From: an uncultured Eubacteriales bacterium
GTDB taxonomy: Bacteria > Bacillota > Clostridia > Oscillospirales > CAG-382
Assembly (NCBI GenBank): GCA_934502885.1
Contig: CAKSUT010000004.1
Coordinates: 1 to 64,000, forward strand
DNA: 64,000 nt
Reading direction: 5' to 3'
Shown: positions 8,662-15,489 of the stretch, one piece after another
Numbering within the stretch: position 1 is the first letter of the stretch
Layout: each line of letters begins with the position of its first letter
Notes under the pieces: model-generated
Database searches by the model: none
The model's input: only the letters and a program-made list of their open reading frames with translations
Told to the model about the DNA's origin: nothing
Translations under genes and position numbers: made by a program

Positions 8662-9376
8662 GATCTTGGACCCTCCTGTAATCCGTGACGTAGGAGGCGA
8701 GGAATTCACCCTCGTCACTCGGTTTTTCTTCCAGCATGGACAGCAGATTCATCTGCGTATATTCTTCCGTGAGTTTTTTCTTTTTCGCTGCCGCCGTGGG
8801 CTCATAGTCACCGGCCAGCAGCTTATCGAAGCGGTAGTCCTTGCGCTGCATTTTCGTGCCCATCACAAAGGACCATTCCGAGAACACGATGGGCTCATCC
8901 GTATCGTTGCCGTTTTCGTCAACCACCTTCAGGCTGAGCGCATTGCCGCAGACGATATTCCGGCTGAGAATAAAACGCAAGGCCTCCCGGCACTCTTCGC
9001 TGATTTCCTTTTTACAGATCGCCTCATACTCCGCATTCCAGATATCGTACAGCCGCTGACGGCAAGCGATCACGTTATCCATCATCAGATCTACGCCATA
9101 AATGCTTGCCACGGCGATGACCGACTGCTTCTCAAATTCGAGAGGCAGCGGTTTTTTCTTTCTCGGAGGTATGGCCCGTTTCTTTGCGGCCTCCAGCTTA
9201 CGGCGCAGAATCTCGGCTACGAAATTGCCGTCGCCGCACGCCGGTTCCAAAAACCGGCTGTCTACACGATCCGTCTCTTGTTTTACCAAATCCAGCATAG
9301 CGTTGACTTCACGTTCGGCTGTAAAGACCTCGCCGTGATCGGCCACACGCTGTCTGGATTTTACTTGCTTTGTCAT
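8651..9376 (-). CDS. N6-methyltransferase-like subunit lacking the NPPY motif
   Basis: Residues about 41-51 are a clear AdoMet-binding motif I (FLEPACGDGNF), followed by GVDLMMDNV, typical of N6-adenine methyltransferases. Where the catalytic NPPY/F tetrapeptide is expected there is IVFSEWSFV, so no adenine-flipping motif is visible. At 241 residues it is short for a complete enzyme. The downstream gene has an intact NPPY but a damaged motif I. Infer that the two proteins form a complementary heterodimer, or that this one is regulatory. It begins 19 bases after the regulator gene. Confidence 0.7.
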   Translation of the reverse strand: MTKQVKSRQRVADHGEVFTAEREVNAMLDLVKQETDRVDSRFLEPACGDGNFVAEILRRKLEAAKKRAIPPRKKKPLPLEFEKQSVIAVASIYGVDLMMDNVIACRQRLYDIWNAEYEAICKKEISEECREALRFILSRNIVCGNALSLKVVDENGNDTDEPIVFSEWSFVMGTKMQRKDYRFDKLLAGDYEPTAAAKKKKLTEEYTQMNLLSMLEEKPSDEGEFLASYVTDYRRVQDHGQ

Positions 9377-9395
9377 AAAATCCCTCCGGACGCCA

Positions 9396-9614
9396 TTATT
9401 CTTCTTTCGGGCTGTCGGGGAGGAACTCCACGATATCGTCCACCTTGCAGTTCAGTACCCGGCATATTTTTTCCACGGATTCAAGGGACACGTAATAATC
9501 CCGGCGCAGACGTGTGGATATGTTTGCGCTGTATCCGGCCTCCTGCTGAAGCTGGGCCGGTGACATATTCCTGTCGATCAGCATATGAAACAGTTTCTTG
9601 TATGTAACAGCCAT
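9396..9614 (-). CDS. Small Cro/C1-type transcriptional regulator
   Basis: The 72-residue protein is a single helix-turn-helix of the Xre class (SPAQLQQEAGYSANISTRL, then SLESVEKICRVLNCKVDDIVEF). It is the first gene of the six-gene minus-strand operon and has AAGGAGG before its ATG. Such regulators commonly act as control proteins of restriction-modification operons, delaying nuclease expression until methylation is complete. That role is inferred from position. A TATAAT on the minus strand at about 9660-9665 could be its -10 box, without a good -35. Confidence 0.75.
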   Translation of the reverse strand: MAVTYKKLFHMLIDRNMSPAQLQQEAGYSANISTRLRRDYYVSLESVEKICRVLNCKVDDIVEFLPDSPKEE

Positions 9615-9690
9615 CTCGTGCCTCCTTGCACCTAACGGTTATCTCGAATATTACCATTTATTATATCACGAAAATGTGAAGGAATCTACT

Positions 9691-9720
9691 GCCTTTGGAA
9701 ATTTTCCAAGGGCTTTTTTT
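9691..9720 (+). terminator. Plus-strand terminator upstream of the defence operon
   Basis: A 10-bp stem (GCCTTTGGAA at 9691-9700, TTCCAAGGGC at 9704-9713) is followed by seven T. It faces away from the minus-strand operon and no plus-strand gene now ends here, so it may be a relic or may shield the operon from antisense transcription. Confidence 0.6.
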
Positions 9721-9900
9721 ATTCTCTTTCGTTCAAAACGGCACCTCATGTCCGTTGGGTAGTGAAAGGAAAAATTTTCGGATTCTTTAGACCAAACCTG
9801 CACCTCGTGTCTGTTGGGTAGTGGAGGAAAGAAAATTTGAAATTCTTTCGTTCAAATCGGCAAAACCCTCCAGTGGGTATTGGGAGTGAAGGTCGTGGAG
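9721..9900. repeat. Three degenerate ~60-bp direct repeats
   Basis: Three consecutive units each begin ATTCTTT or ATTCTCTTT; the first two share CACCTCRTGTCYGTTGGGTAGTG and the third is more diverged (GTGGGTATTGGGAGTG). The period is 60-61 bases. They lie between the operon and the phage/recombinase remnants. No coding function is visible. Iteron-like origin repeats or a regulatory array are possible. Confidence 0.65.
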
Positions 9901-9974
9901 GTCACAGTACTAACTTTTCTATAGGAGTAAAAAACAGCCTATAGAAAAATTTACGGAAATACACTCCACGACCT
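9890..9974. repeat. Nested inverted repeats (origin- or transfer-like)
   Basis: An outer 11-bp pair (AGGTCGTGGAG at 9890-9900, CTCCACGACCT at 9964-9974) encloses an inner 10-bp pair (TTTTCTATAG at 9915-9924, CTATAGAAAA at 9939-9948); both are perfect and nearly share a centre. The 636-bp stretch from 9615 to 10250 contains this structure, the 60-bp repeats and the terminator at 9691, and no convincing gene. Confidence 0.7.
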
Positions 9975-10250
9975 CCACCAAGGACCGAAAAGCCTAATGG
10001 GACAAGCGTTTTCGTCAGGTTGCCGTGAAACGGTAGATCTGATCGAAAAAAAACATCAAAAAAAGCGGACCACTTGGGCAGTTTTTGTCCAGTTGGAAGT
10101 GAAGAACATGAAAGACGGTGATGCGCATGGTTGTGTTCCGATGACCGTAGGGCGGTCAGAATCTCTGTGACCTTCCGGCCCGGACAGCGGCGTGGGGTCA
10201 CGAACGCAAAAACCATAATTCAAACGGGGTATTGCCCCAAAACTCAAGAA

Positions 10251-10540
10251 ATGGAGGAAACAACAAAGTTTCACAAGCTGATTTATCAGAAAAAGGCGGT
10301 TCTCACGGAGGCTGATGCGAGAGATTTCTCCACCAAGGATTACACCTGCGTGAAGCTGCTGCTTACCAAACGGGGAGGCCCGTGGCGATCCTCGAAAGTA
10401 ACGACACCAAGAACTGGCACTGGCGGGTCCAGTACGGCTTCTCCACTGTGGTCTTTCCGACCTATGCCGAGGCCATGCAGTTCTGCCGTGAACGCTTTTA
10501 CGAACTGAACGGCGTGCCGCTGAACGGAGGCCGGGTATGA
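10251..10540 (+). pseudogene. Frameshifted small gene of unknown function from a mobile element
   Basis: The first 42 codons read METTKFHKLIYQKKAV-like sequence (MEETTKFH...) ending near LLLTKRGG, and a second frame continues from about 10373 with PVAILESNDTKNWHWRVQYG through to ELNGVPLNGGRV and a TGA at 10538-10540. Joining them needs one frameshift in the GGGGAGGCCC run near 10371-10381. The protein is not recognised; the second half resembles small DUF-type proteins of clostridial phages and conjugative elements only in general character. It precedes a capsid fragment and looks like element debris. Confidence 0.45.
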
Positions 10541-10591
10541 GGCTCACGGACGAAACCGGCATACCTGAGACCAGATACTTTCCGGTCATCG

Positions 10592-11077
10592 CGTTTCGGT
10601 AAGTCCGAGGAGGACGCCTTCATCAACGGCACCGGCGTGGATCAGCCCCACGACATTCTGACCGATGCCGAAATCGGCGTAACGGTATCTGGCGATATCG
10701 GCTTTGACGATGTGCTGGCTCTGTATTTCTCCGTGGACAAGCAGTACCGCTCCGGCGGCGCATGGCTCATGAATGACGAAACGGCCCTGAAGCTGAAAAC
10801 GCTCAAGGATCAGAACGGCCAGTATCTCTGGAATCAGAACAGCGATACCGTTCTTGGCAAGCCGGTCCACATCTCCGTGTATATGCCCTCGAGCGGCAAT
10901 CCCATCGCCTTCGGTGATTTCTCGTATTACACCGTCATCGACCGCATTCCGCTTTCCGTGCGTACCCTTTACGAAAAGTTTGCTTTAGAGCAGAAAACCG
11001 GCTACCTCGGCGTGGAGCATCCGGACGGTATGCTGATCCGTCCGGAGGCCGTAAAGGTCATCACCGTCAACGCTTAA
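10592..11077 (+). pseudogene. C-terminal fragment of an HK97-type phage major capsid protein
   Basis: The frame RFGKSEEDAFINGTG ... GGAWLMNDETALKLKTLKD ... IAFGDFSYYTVIDR ... HPDGMLIRPEAVKVITVNA is the last ~160 residues of an HK97-fold capsid protein. The N-terminal arm, the delta domain and the head morphogenesis genes are absent, and no start with a ribosome binding site precedes the fragment. A 21-codon frame (10537-10602) runs into it out of frame. It is a prophage relic, evidence that the island once held or recombined with a phage. Confidence 0.8.
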
Positions 11078-11085
11078 TCCCATTC

Positions 11086-11127
11086 GTCCGGGAGGGTGAG
11101 CATCCCTTGCTCTCCCGGACCCCTTTT
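11086..11127 (+). terminator. Terminator after the capsid remnant
   Basis: A 9-bp GC-rich stem (GTCCGGGAG at 11086-11094, CTCCCGGAC at 11112-11120) is followed by CCCCTTTT. It lies just after the capsid stop and is plausible as the original capsid-gene terminator. Confidence 0.6.
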
Positions 11128-11138
11128 CGGAGGTACGT

Positions 11139-11450
11139 ATGAACACTACACAGAAAGCCGTTATTTTACCGGCAACACACGAAACGCAGGACGGCGGTAT
11201 TCTTACCTGCCCACAGTGCGGAAAACCCGTTACACAGCGGACCGGCCATAAGAAGAAATTCTGCTCGGACCGCTGCCGGATGGAATGCTGGAATTCCCAT
11301 CAGGATCAGGTTTTGCGAAAGGCGTACTACACGCTCGTCTGCAAAAGCTGCGGTCGGACCTTTCGCTCCTACGGCAACGCACACCGGAAATTCTGCTGCC
11401 GGTCCTGCTATGAAGATTATAGAAAACGAGGAAACCGCTATGATGGATAA
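11139..11450 (+). CDS. Small Cys-rich zinc-finger protein
   Basis: The 103-residue protein has two zinc-knuckle-like clusters: CPQCGKPV...KKKFCSDRC at about 34-56 and CKSCGRTF...HRKFCCRSC at about 69-91. The same KKFCSDRCR signature recurs in the next gene, so they are related. Such proteins commonly accompany serine recombinases in clostridial integrative elements. Their task is unknown; nucleic-acid binding is inferred. The GGAGG at about 11129-11133 supports the start. Confidence 0.6.
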   Translation: MNTTQKAVILPATHETQDGGILTCPQCGKPVTQRTGHKKKFCSDRCRMECWNSHQDQVLRKAYYTLVCKSCGRTFRSYGNAHRKFCCRSCYEDYRKRGNRYDG

Positions 11451-11730
11451 TTTTGAACGCCGGGAGATAGAGCGGATGTACCGGGATGGATACGGCCCCA
11501 CGGCCATCTCCTATGAATTGGGCATATCGATCAACACGATCAAATCCTACATTCGCCGTCATCCCAGCATGAAAAAGGCATCACGCTGCCTGTATTGCGG
11601 CAAGGTGATCTCACAGACGAAGGACCGCAAGGTCAAAAAGTTCTGCTCCGACCGATGCCGCAGCGCATATTGGAATTACAAATATCGCAAAGGAGGTAAT
11701 CCCGTTGGAAAAGGAAGACCGCAATTCTGA
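11440..11730 (+). CDS. HTH plus zinc-finger protein of a recombinase-type element
   Basis: The N-terminal part is a helix-turn-helix (REIERMYRDGYGPTAISYEL, SINTIKSYIRRH), and the C-terminal half is a zinc cluster (CLYCGKVIS...KFCSDRCR). The start at 11440 (MMDNFERR) follows a GAGGAAA sequence; an ATG at 11410 inside the previous gene is also possible. It overlaps the next gene by 26 bases, indicating one operon with the recombinase. It probably binds DNA to control or guide excision; this is inferred. Confidence 0.6.
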   Translation: MMDNFERREIERMYRDGYGPTAISYELGISINTIKSYIRRHPSMKKASRCLYCGKVISQTKDRKVKKFCSDRCRSAYWNYKYRKGGNPVGKGRPQF

Positions 11731-11890
11731 TGTATACGGGTCGGAAAATCTTATCCGCTATCATACGGCACTGTCCTTTGTGGACCGGCTGGTGAGCGAG
11801 GGCTTTCTGCGGTCTGCAGATCAGGCTGAAATCTACACAATGATCGCCCGGAAATTCGGGATCAAATTGGACAGTATATTTGCCGCATAA
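11705..11890 (+). CDS. Short SHOCT-like protein preceding the recombinase
   Basis: A TTG start at 11705 is preceded by a strong AAAGGAGGTAA at about 11690-11700. The 61-residue product ends in a pattern typical of SHOCT-like small domains (LVSEGFLRSADQAEIYTMI, ARKFGI), which is frequent just upstream of serine recombinases in clostridial elements. No catalytic residues are visible and the role is unknown. Confidence 0.55.
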   Translation: MEKEDRNSDVYGSENLIRYHTALSFVDRLVSEGFLRSADQAEIYTMIARKFGIKLDSIFAA

Positions 11891-11960
11891 GGCTTGCTAT
11901 CCGGGCCGTTTAGAGTGATATATACAGAGTACCCATACTTTGATACAACGGAGGCAGATT

Positions 11961-13040
11961 ATGGCAAGAGAAGTAAAACAGGTCACATTCACGAAAGAGG
12001 CCATCCCCAAGCTGACGAGAGTGGCGGCATACGCACGGGTGTCCTCGGCAAAGGATGCGATGCACCACTCCCTGTCAGCGCAGGTCAGCTATTACAGCGG
12101 CCTAATCCAACAGCATCCCGGCTGGCAGTATGTCGGCGTATATACGGACGAGGCCAAGACCGGCACTAATGATACCAGAGACGGCTTCGTCAGGCTCGTA
12201 TCCGATTGCAAGGCCGGGAAGGTCGATATGGTCATCACCAAATCCATATCCCGCTTTGCCCAGAATACGGTCACCCTGCTGGAAACGGTCCGAGATCTGA
12301 AACCCCTCGGAATTGACGTTTTTTTCGAGGAGCAGAACATCCACACCCTTTCCGCTGACGGGGAATTGATGCTTTCGATCCTTGCATCCTACGCACAGGA
12401 AGAGAGCCTTTCGGCCAGCGAAAACCAGAAATGGCGTGTGCGTAAGAATTTCGAGGAGGGCAAGCCTTGGAACGGGACGCTCCTCAGCTACCGCTACCGT
12501 AAAGGCGTCTACGTCATCGAGCCGGACGAGGCCGAAATTGTCCGGCGCATTTTCCGGGAGTTCCTTTCCGGCAAAGGCGTCATCGCCATCGCCAAGAGCT
12601 TGAACGCAGACGGCGTGAAAACCCGATACGGCAGAGCTTGGGACAAAACCAGTATCGGCGGCATCCTCCGGAATTACGCATATACCGGGAATCTTCTCCT
12701 TCAGAAGACTTTTAGGGAAAACCACCTGACGAAAAAGACCGTGGTCAACGATGGCCAGCACCCGATGTACCATGCGGAGGGCGCATATATCCATAATCCG
12801 ATGGATAATCCGAAGACTGCGGCGGATATTATTGAGGATCCGGCTGCGGTTTACGGCTACCGTCCGAACCCCGATTCGGTGCGGCTGGGCGAGTTTGCAA
12901 ACGCGATTGACTGGACGGATGAGAAACAGGTTGCCGAAGCAAGGGAGCAACGTGCTGCGTACCACGCCAAAAATGAAGAGTTGTACAAAATGATTGACAA
13001 ACTGTCGGCGGAGAGCTTGCCGCAGGCGACGGAGCGGTAA
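11961..13040 (+). CDS. Large serine recombinase, truncated and fused in frame to stalk-protein sequence
   Basis: The start at 11961 has GGAGG at 11950-11954. Residues about 15-150 form the resolvase catalytic domain (AAYARVSS with the nucleophile Ser, YTDEAKTGT, TKSISRFAQN, SILASYAQEES), followed by the recombinase domain (EAEIVRRIFREFLSGKGV, WDKTSIGGILRNYAYTGN). Around residue 275 the family pattern stops, where a zinc-ribbon and coiled coil should follow, and the frame continues into AVYGYRPNPDSVRLGEFANA, found in clostridial stalk-domain surface proteins. The integrase is therefore broken and probably inactive. The join marks a deletion between the element and flanking chromosome. Confidence 0.75.
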   Translation: MAREVKQVTFTKEAIPKLTRVAAYARVSSAKDAMHHSLSAQVSYYSGLIQQHPGWQYVGVYTDEAKTGTNDTRDGFVRLVSDCKAGKVDMVITKSISRFAQNTVTLLETVRDLKPLGIDVFFEEQNIHTLSADGELMLSILASYAQEESLSASENQKWRVRKNFEEGKPWNGTLLSYRYRKGVYVIEPDEAEIVRRIFREFLSGKGVIAIAKSLNADGVKTRYGRAWDKTSIGGILRNYAYTGNLLLQKTFRENHLTKKTVVNDGQHPMYHAEGAYIHNPMDNPKTAADIIEDPAAVYGYRPNPDSVRLGEFANAIDWTDEKQVAEAREQRAAYHAKNEELYKMIDKLSAESLPQATER

Positions 13041-13249
13041 GAACCGCATATTCCTCCTCCGCATTCCTTACCCTCGACGGCATACCGGTCCAAGCCGCTT
13101 GCTACAATATCGAAGGCAACAACTACTTCAAGCTTCGCGATGTAACAGACGCTCTTGATTGCCGTGTCGAGTGGAAAGAGAAGGAGCGTACCATTGTCAT
13201 CAACACCTCGCTCCCGGCATACGATGACCCCAACGAGCCTGTGGGCTGA
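12791..13249 (+). pseudogene. Remnant of a stalk-domain (copper amine oxidase N-like) surface protein
   Basis: From about 12791 the recombinase frame carries a foreign segment (RPNPDSVRLGEFANA, WTDEKQVAEAREQRAAYH). After a frameshift near 13010 a second frame reads VRTAYSSSAFLTLDGIPVQA, then YNIEGNNYFKLRDVTDALD and ERTIVINTS, ending at TGA 13247-13249. This is a classic stalk domain C-terminus. The N-terminal part of the host gene is absent. The remnant gives one edge of the original insertion or deletion. Confidence 0.65.
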
Positions 13250-13281
13250 TACGTAAAGCAAGTTTTTGCGAAAGTGTACCA

Positions 13282-13320
13282 AAAGAGAGGGCGATCACTC
13301 AAAGCGGTCGCTCTCTTTGC
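13282..13320 (+). terminator. Terminator after the stalk-protein remnant
   Basis: AAAGAGAG and GCGATC on the left pair with GGTCGC and CTCTCTTT on the right (13282-13318), with one bulged G, then a short T-containing tail. It fits the end of the decayed surface-protein gene. Confidence 0.6.
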
Positions 13321-13456
13321 TGTTGCGTAAAAAGCGCAAAGTCAAACGGTGCAGAATTCAGAGATGATACAAAAAGGTGCCTTTAAGGCGCATATATTGC
13401 GAATAATGCCTAAATATACACTATTTTGTAATTCAACACCCTTTTGAAAAAAGCTC

Positions 13457-13485
13457 TTGACAAATCGCTCTCGTTGTGGTATAAT
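13457..13485 (+). promoter_or_regulatory. Sigma-A promoter of tRNA-Pro
   Basis: TTGACA (13457-13462) and TATAAT (13480-13485), both perfect consensus, are separated by 17 bases. The tRNA begins 33 bases downstream. Confidence 0.9.
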
Positions 13486-13518
13486 AGCACCGTTGTCGAG
13501 AGAACAACACAAAAGAAT

Positions 13519-13594
13519 CTGGGTGTGGCTCAGGTGGTAGAGCGCTACCTTGGGGTGGTAGAGGCCGTGGGTTCAAGTCCCGCCACTCAGACCA
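13519..13594 (+). tRNA. tRNA-Pro (anticodon GGG)
   Basis: A 76-nt cloverleaf with encoded CCA: acceptor CTGGGTG pairs with CACTCAG (one G-T), D stem GCTC/GAGC, anticodon stem CTACC/GGTAG with loop TTGGGGT giving anticodon GGG at 13552-13554, 5-nt variable loop, and T arm GTGGG-TTCAAGT-CCCGC. The discriminator is A73. All stems pair, so the gene looks functional. Its 3' end is copied at 13718-13738, in part at 13873-13883, and inverted at 1495-1515. Confidence 0.95.
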
Positions 13595-13738
13595 ATAACT
13601 ACCGTGTATCATTTGATGCATGGTAGTTATTTTTTATGTTTGTAGGGACTTGAAGGGTGCGTGTAGAGAACAGTCCGGTGGACTGTTCGACCGCACCAGC
13701 GCCTGTCCGCAGACAGGCAAGTCCCGCCACTCAGACCA
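13592..13738 (+). repeat. tRNA-tail/hairpin module, right copy
   Basis: Starting in the CCA of tRNA-Pro, this holds a terminator hairpin (13595-13631), then a multi-stem core: GGGACTTG (13645-13652) with CAAGTCCC (13718-13725), GGTGCG with CGCACC, hairpin AACAGTCC-GGT-GGACTGTT (13669-13687), and hairpin GCCTGTC-CGCA-GACAGGC (13701-13718). It ends with a second tRNA tail. Compared with the inverted copy at 1495-1639, the last hairpin differs by a compensatory pair (T-A here, C-G there), which suggests selection for RNA structure. Confidence 0.85.
13595..13636 (+). terminator. tRNA-Pro terminator
   Basis: AATAACTACCGTGTATC pairs with GATGCATGGTAGTTATT (13595-13631) and is followed by five more T. 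It begins immediately after the tRNA CCA. Confidence 0.85.
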
Positions 13739-13781
13739 GTAGACACAGAATGTCATTTGACGTTCGGTGTCTACTTTTTTT
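13739..13781 (+). terminator. Terminator after the second tRNA tail
   Basis: GTAGACAC/GTGTCTAC with an inner GAATGTC/GACGTTC stem, followed by seven T. Its sequence is unrelated to the first hairpin although it sits at the same place relative to the copied tRNA tail. Confidence 0.8.
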
Positions 13782-13872
13782 GTTTAATGGGCATGAAGTC
13801 AGCGGTTTACGTCGTCTCTAAAATCCGGGGGCTGTTTGACCGCACAGATACCTTTTTACAAACGGAGCTTTC

Positions 13873-13925
13873 CGCTCAGACCAATGAAGTTCGGACGTCG
13901 TCGTGCGTTTGGACTTCGTTTTTTT
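13873..13925 (+). repeat. Third, degenerate tRNA tail with its own terminator
   Basis: CGCTCAGACCA (13873-13883) differs by one base from the tRNA-Pro 3' end. It follows GGCTGTTTGACCGCAC (from about 13830), a degraded piece of the module core, and precedes a 12-bp hairpin (GAAGTTCGGACG with its complement, 13886-13917) with a T tail. The 890-bp stretch from 13250 to 14139 otherwise contains only the tRNA and these repeats. Confidence 0.65.
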
Positions 13926-14139
13926 GCTTTTTGCAAAATCGGGTGTTTTTCCGACTCTGCGTCACTATCTGAATTCACGAAAAGTTCCTGAAAAGTCCCG
14001 ACCGTATACTCAATCGCAAGCAGAGAAGCTATGAAATTTTCGCCTTTCGCCGCCTTTATGTGTAGTGCTTGTTTTGAAACGTATAACAAATATGTCTCTG
14101 ACTATGTCTTTTACTTTGTTGAATGCCTGATTTCAGTTT

Positions 14140-15216
14140 TTACTCTACCTCCGCTTTCTTTTCAAGCGCCCGGAACCACTCCGAAGAACGAAAACCGTCA
14201 TATACAACGTTTGAAAGTGCCTCATTCATGCGCTTTAAGTACGGCGTAACATCACTCGGTGCGTCCTCAACTCTCCAACCATAAAGCATCGGATGTGTCA
14301 GCGAGTGGGGTTTAATGCGTACCGACTTATCACAGCATTCTGCGGCACGTTCGAGATGACGGCGCACAATCTCTTCATTCTTTCCGCATTGTGCCTCATG
14401 TTCGGCACTCCCAAGGTGGAGCTCATATAAGTGCTGTAATTGTTCAAATCCCATATCATCGTTTTGATATACGGCTTCAAATACTTTCGCCACAGCCTCG
14501 AGGCAGCTTTGCTTGTATACGTCTCGCAATTTTACGCTGTCGTCATTATTGATGCGCAAAGCAATAAAGAATAACTCCTCCAAGAACCAATATGTGCAAA
14601 AAGAGGCGTCGGAAAGCAAATCGTCCCCTTTGTCGATTGACGCACTTATAACCTCGCATGAATTGAACAAAGAGATCGATTTCAACGCCCACTGCTGTGC
14701 TTTTTGAATGTCTCCTCGTTCGGCATAACAACGTGCAAGCTGTGAAATTGCCTGACCTTTGTAATACATATTCCAAGCCCGACCTTTGTCGTTACTGTTG
14801 TAGATTTCCGTCGCAAGCTCGATGAATTCACGGAAGTACTTGTTTCTATCTGTGTCAAAATAACTCGACATCAGCATTTCTTTTACGTCGATGTTGTTAG
14901 GCATCCGCCTGTACGCCTCTTGCCAAACATTAAGCGCCTCTTCTCTTTTCCCTGTACGAAACAGCTCGCCGGCTTTTGCGCTGTATTCTTCAAACAGCCT
15001 GTTCTCATCCGGTTTTTCAACACATAATAGCTCATCTGTTGTCACGCCGAAAAACCTCGCTATATCGGGCAAAAGTGTGATATCGGGGTAGGCGTTGCCG
15101 TTTTCCCATTTCGATACCGCCTGAAACGACACATTGAGATATCGTGCCAACTTTTCCTGCGAAACGTCCTTTTGACGCCTCAATTCTTTCAGCTTATCCG
15201 CAAAATAAAGATTCAT
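14140..15216 (-). CDS. Xre-family regulator with C-terminal TPR-like helices
   Basis: The start used is the ATG at 15216 (MNLYFADKLKEL), which has AGGAG before it; the longer frame has no ribosome binding site. Residues about 5-60 are a Cro/C1 HTH (QEKLARYLNVSFQAVSKWEN), closely like the common clostridial regulators of this architecture. The remaining ~300 residues are helical with TPR-like pairs (KREEALNVWQEAYRRMPNN, CYAERGDIQKAQQWAL). Relatives often respond to peptides or stress through the TPR part. No terminator is visible after the stop. It is the first ordinary chromosomal gene to the right of the island. Confidence 0.75.
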   Translation of the reverse strand: MNLYFADKLKELRRQKDVSQEKLARYLNVSFQAVSKWENGNAYPDITLLPDIARFFGVTTDELLCVEKPDENRLFEEYSAKAGELFRTGKREEALNVWQEAYRRMPNNIDVKEMLMSSYFDTDRNKYFREFIELATEIYNSNDKGRAWNMYYKGQAISQLARCYAERGDIQKAQQWALKSISLFNSCEVISASIDKGDDLLSDASFCTYWFLEELFFIALRINNDDSVKLRDVYKQSCLEAVAKVFEAVYQNDDMGFEQLQHLYELHLGSAEHEAQCGKNEEIVRRHLERAAECCDKSVRIKPHSLTHPMLYGWRVEDAPSDVTPYLKRMNEALSNVVYDGFRSSEWFRALEKKAEVE

Positions 15217-15401
15217 ATTGTTTCGTCTCCTTAGATTCAGTTTTGCGACCGCAACTACATTATAAGGGAAAAACGGCAAAAAATCAATAACCGATTTGTT
15301 TAGTTTAAGTTGAATTGCTAAACCCGTGGTTGAGTAGAATTTACGCATAGACAGTTCTGTTTTGCCGATGTTTCGTTTGCCACGGGAAACAACGTATTAC
15401 G

Positions 15402-15445
15402 CAAAAAAGCCGCCCGAGCAAAGGCTTTTCCCCTGTTCGGACGAC
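15402..15445 (-). terminator. Terminator of the decayed surface-protein gene
   Basis: On the minus strand GTCGTCCGAAC pairs with GCTCGGGCGGC (allowing G-T pairs) and is followed by six T. It lies 45-88 bases beyond the end of the stalk-domain pseudogene at 15490. Confidence 0.65.
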
Positions 15446-15489
15446 CTGTGTATATTGTGTTTTATCGAATGCGGACTTTGCCGGTAGGG

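Noticed and set aside
1691..9614. Reading the defence genes as DISARM or BREX
   Set aside because: No DrmB/DUF1998, PglZ, BrxC or PLD-type gene is present, and the methyltransferase and helicase types differ.
9721..9900. CRISPR array
   Set aside because: Only three degenerate ~60-bp units without spacers of regular size, and no cas genes in the window.
13433..13621. A 62-codon frame opposite tRNA-Pro containing WRDLNPRPLPPQGS
   Set aside because: It is the well-known false protein produced by translating the antisense strand of this tRNA; the tRNA explains the sequence.
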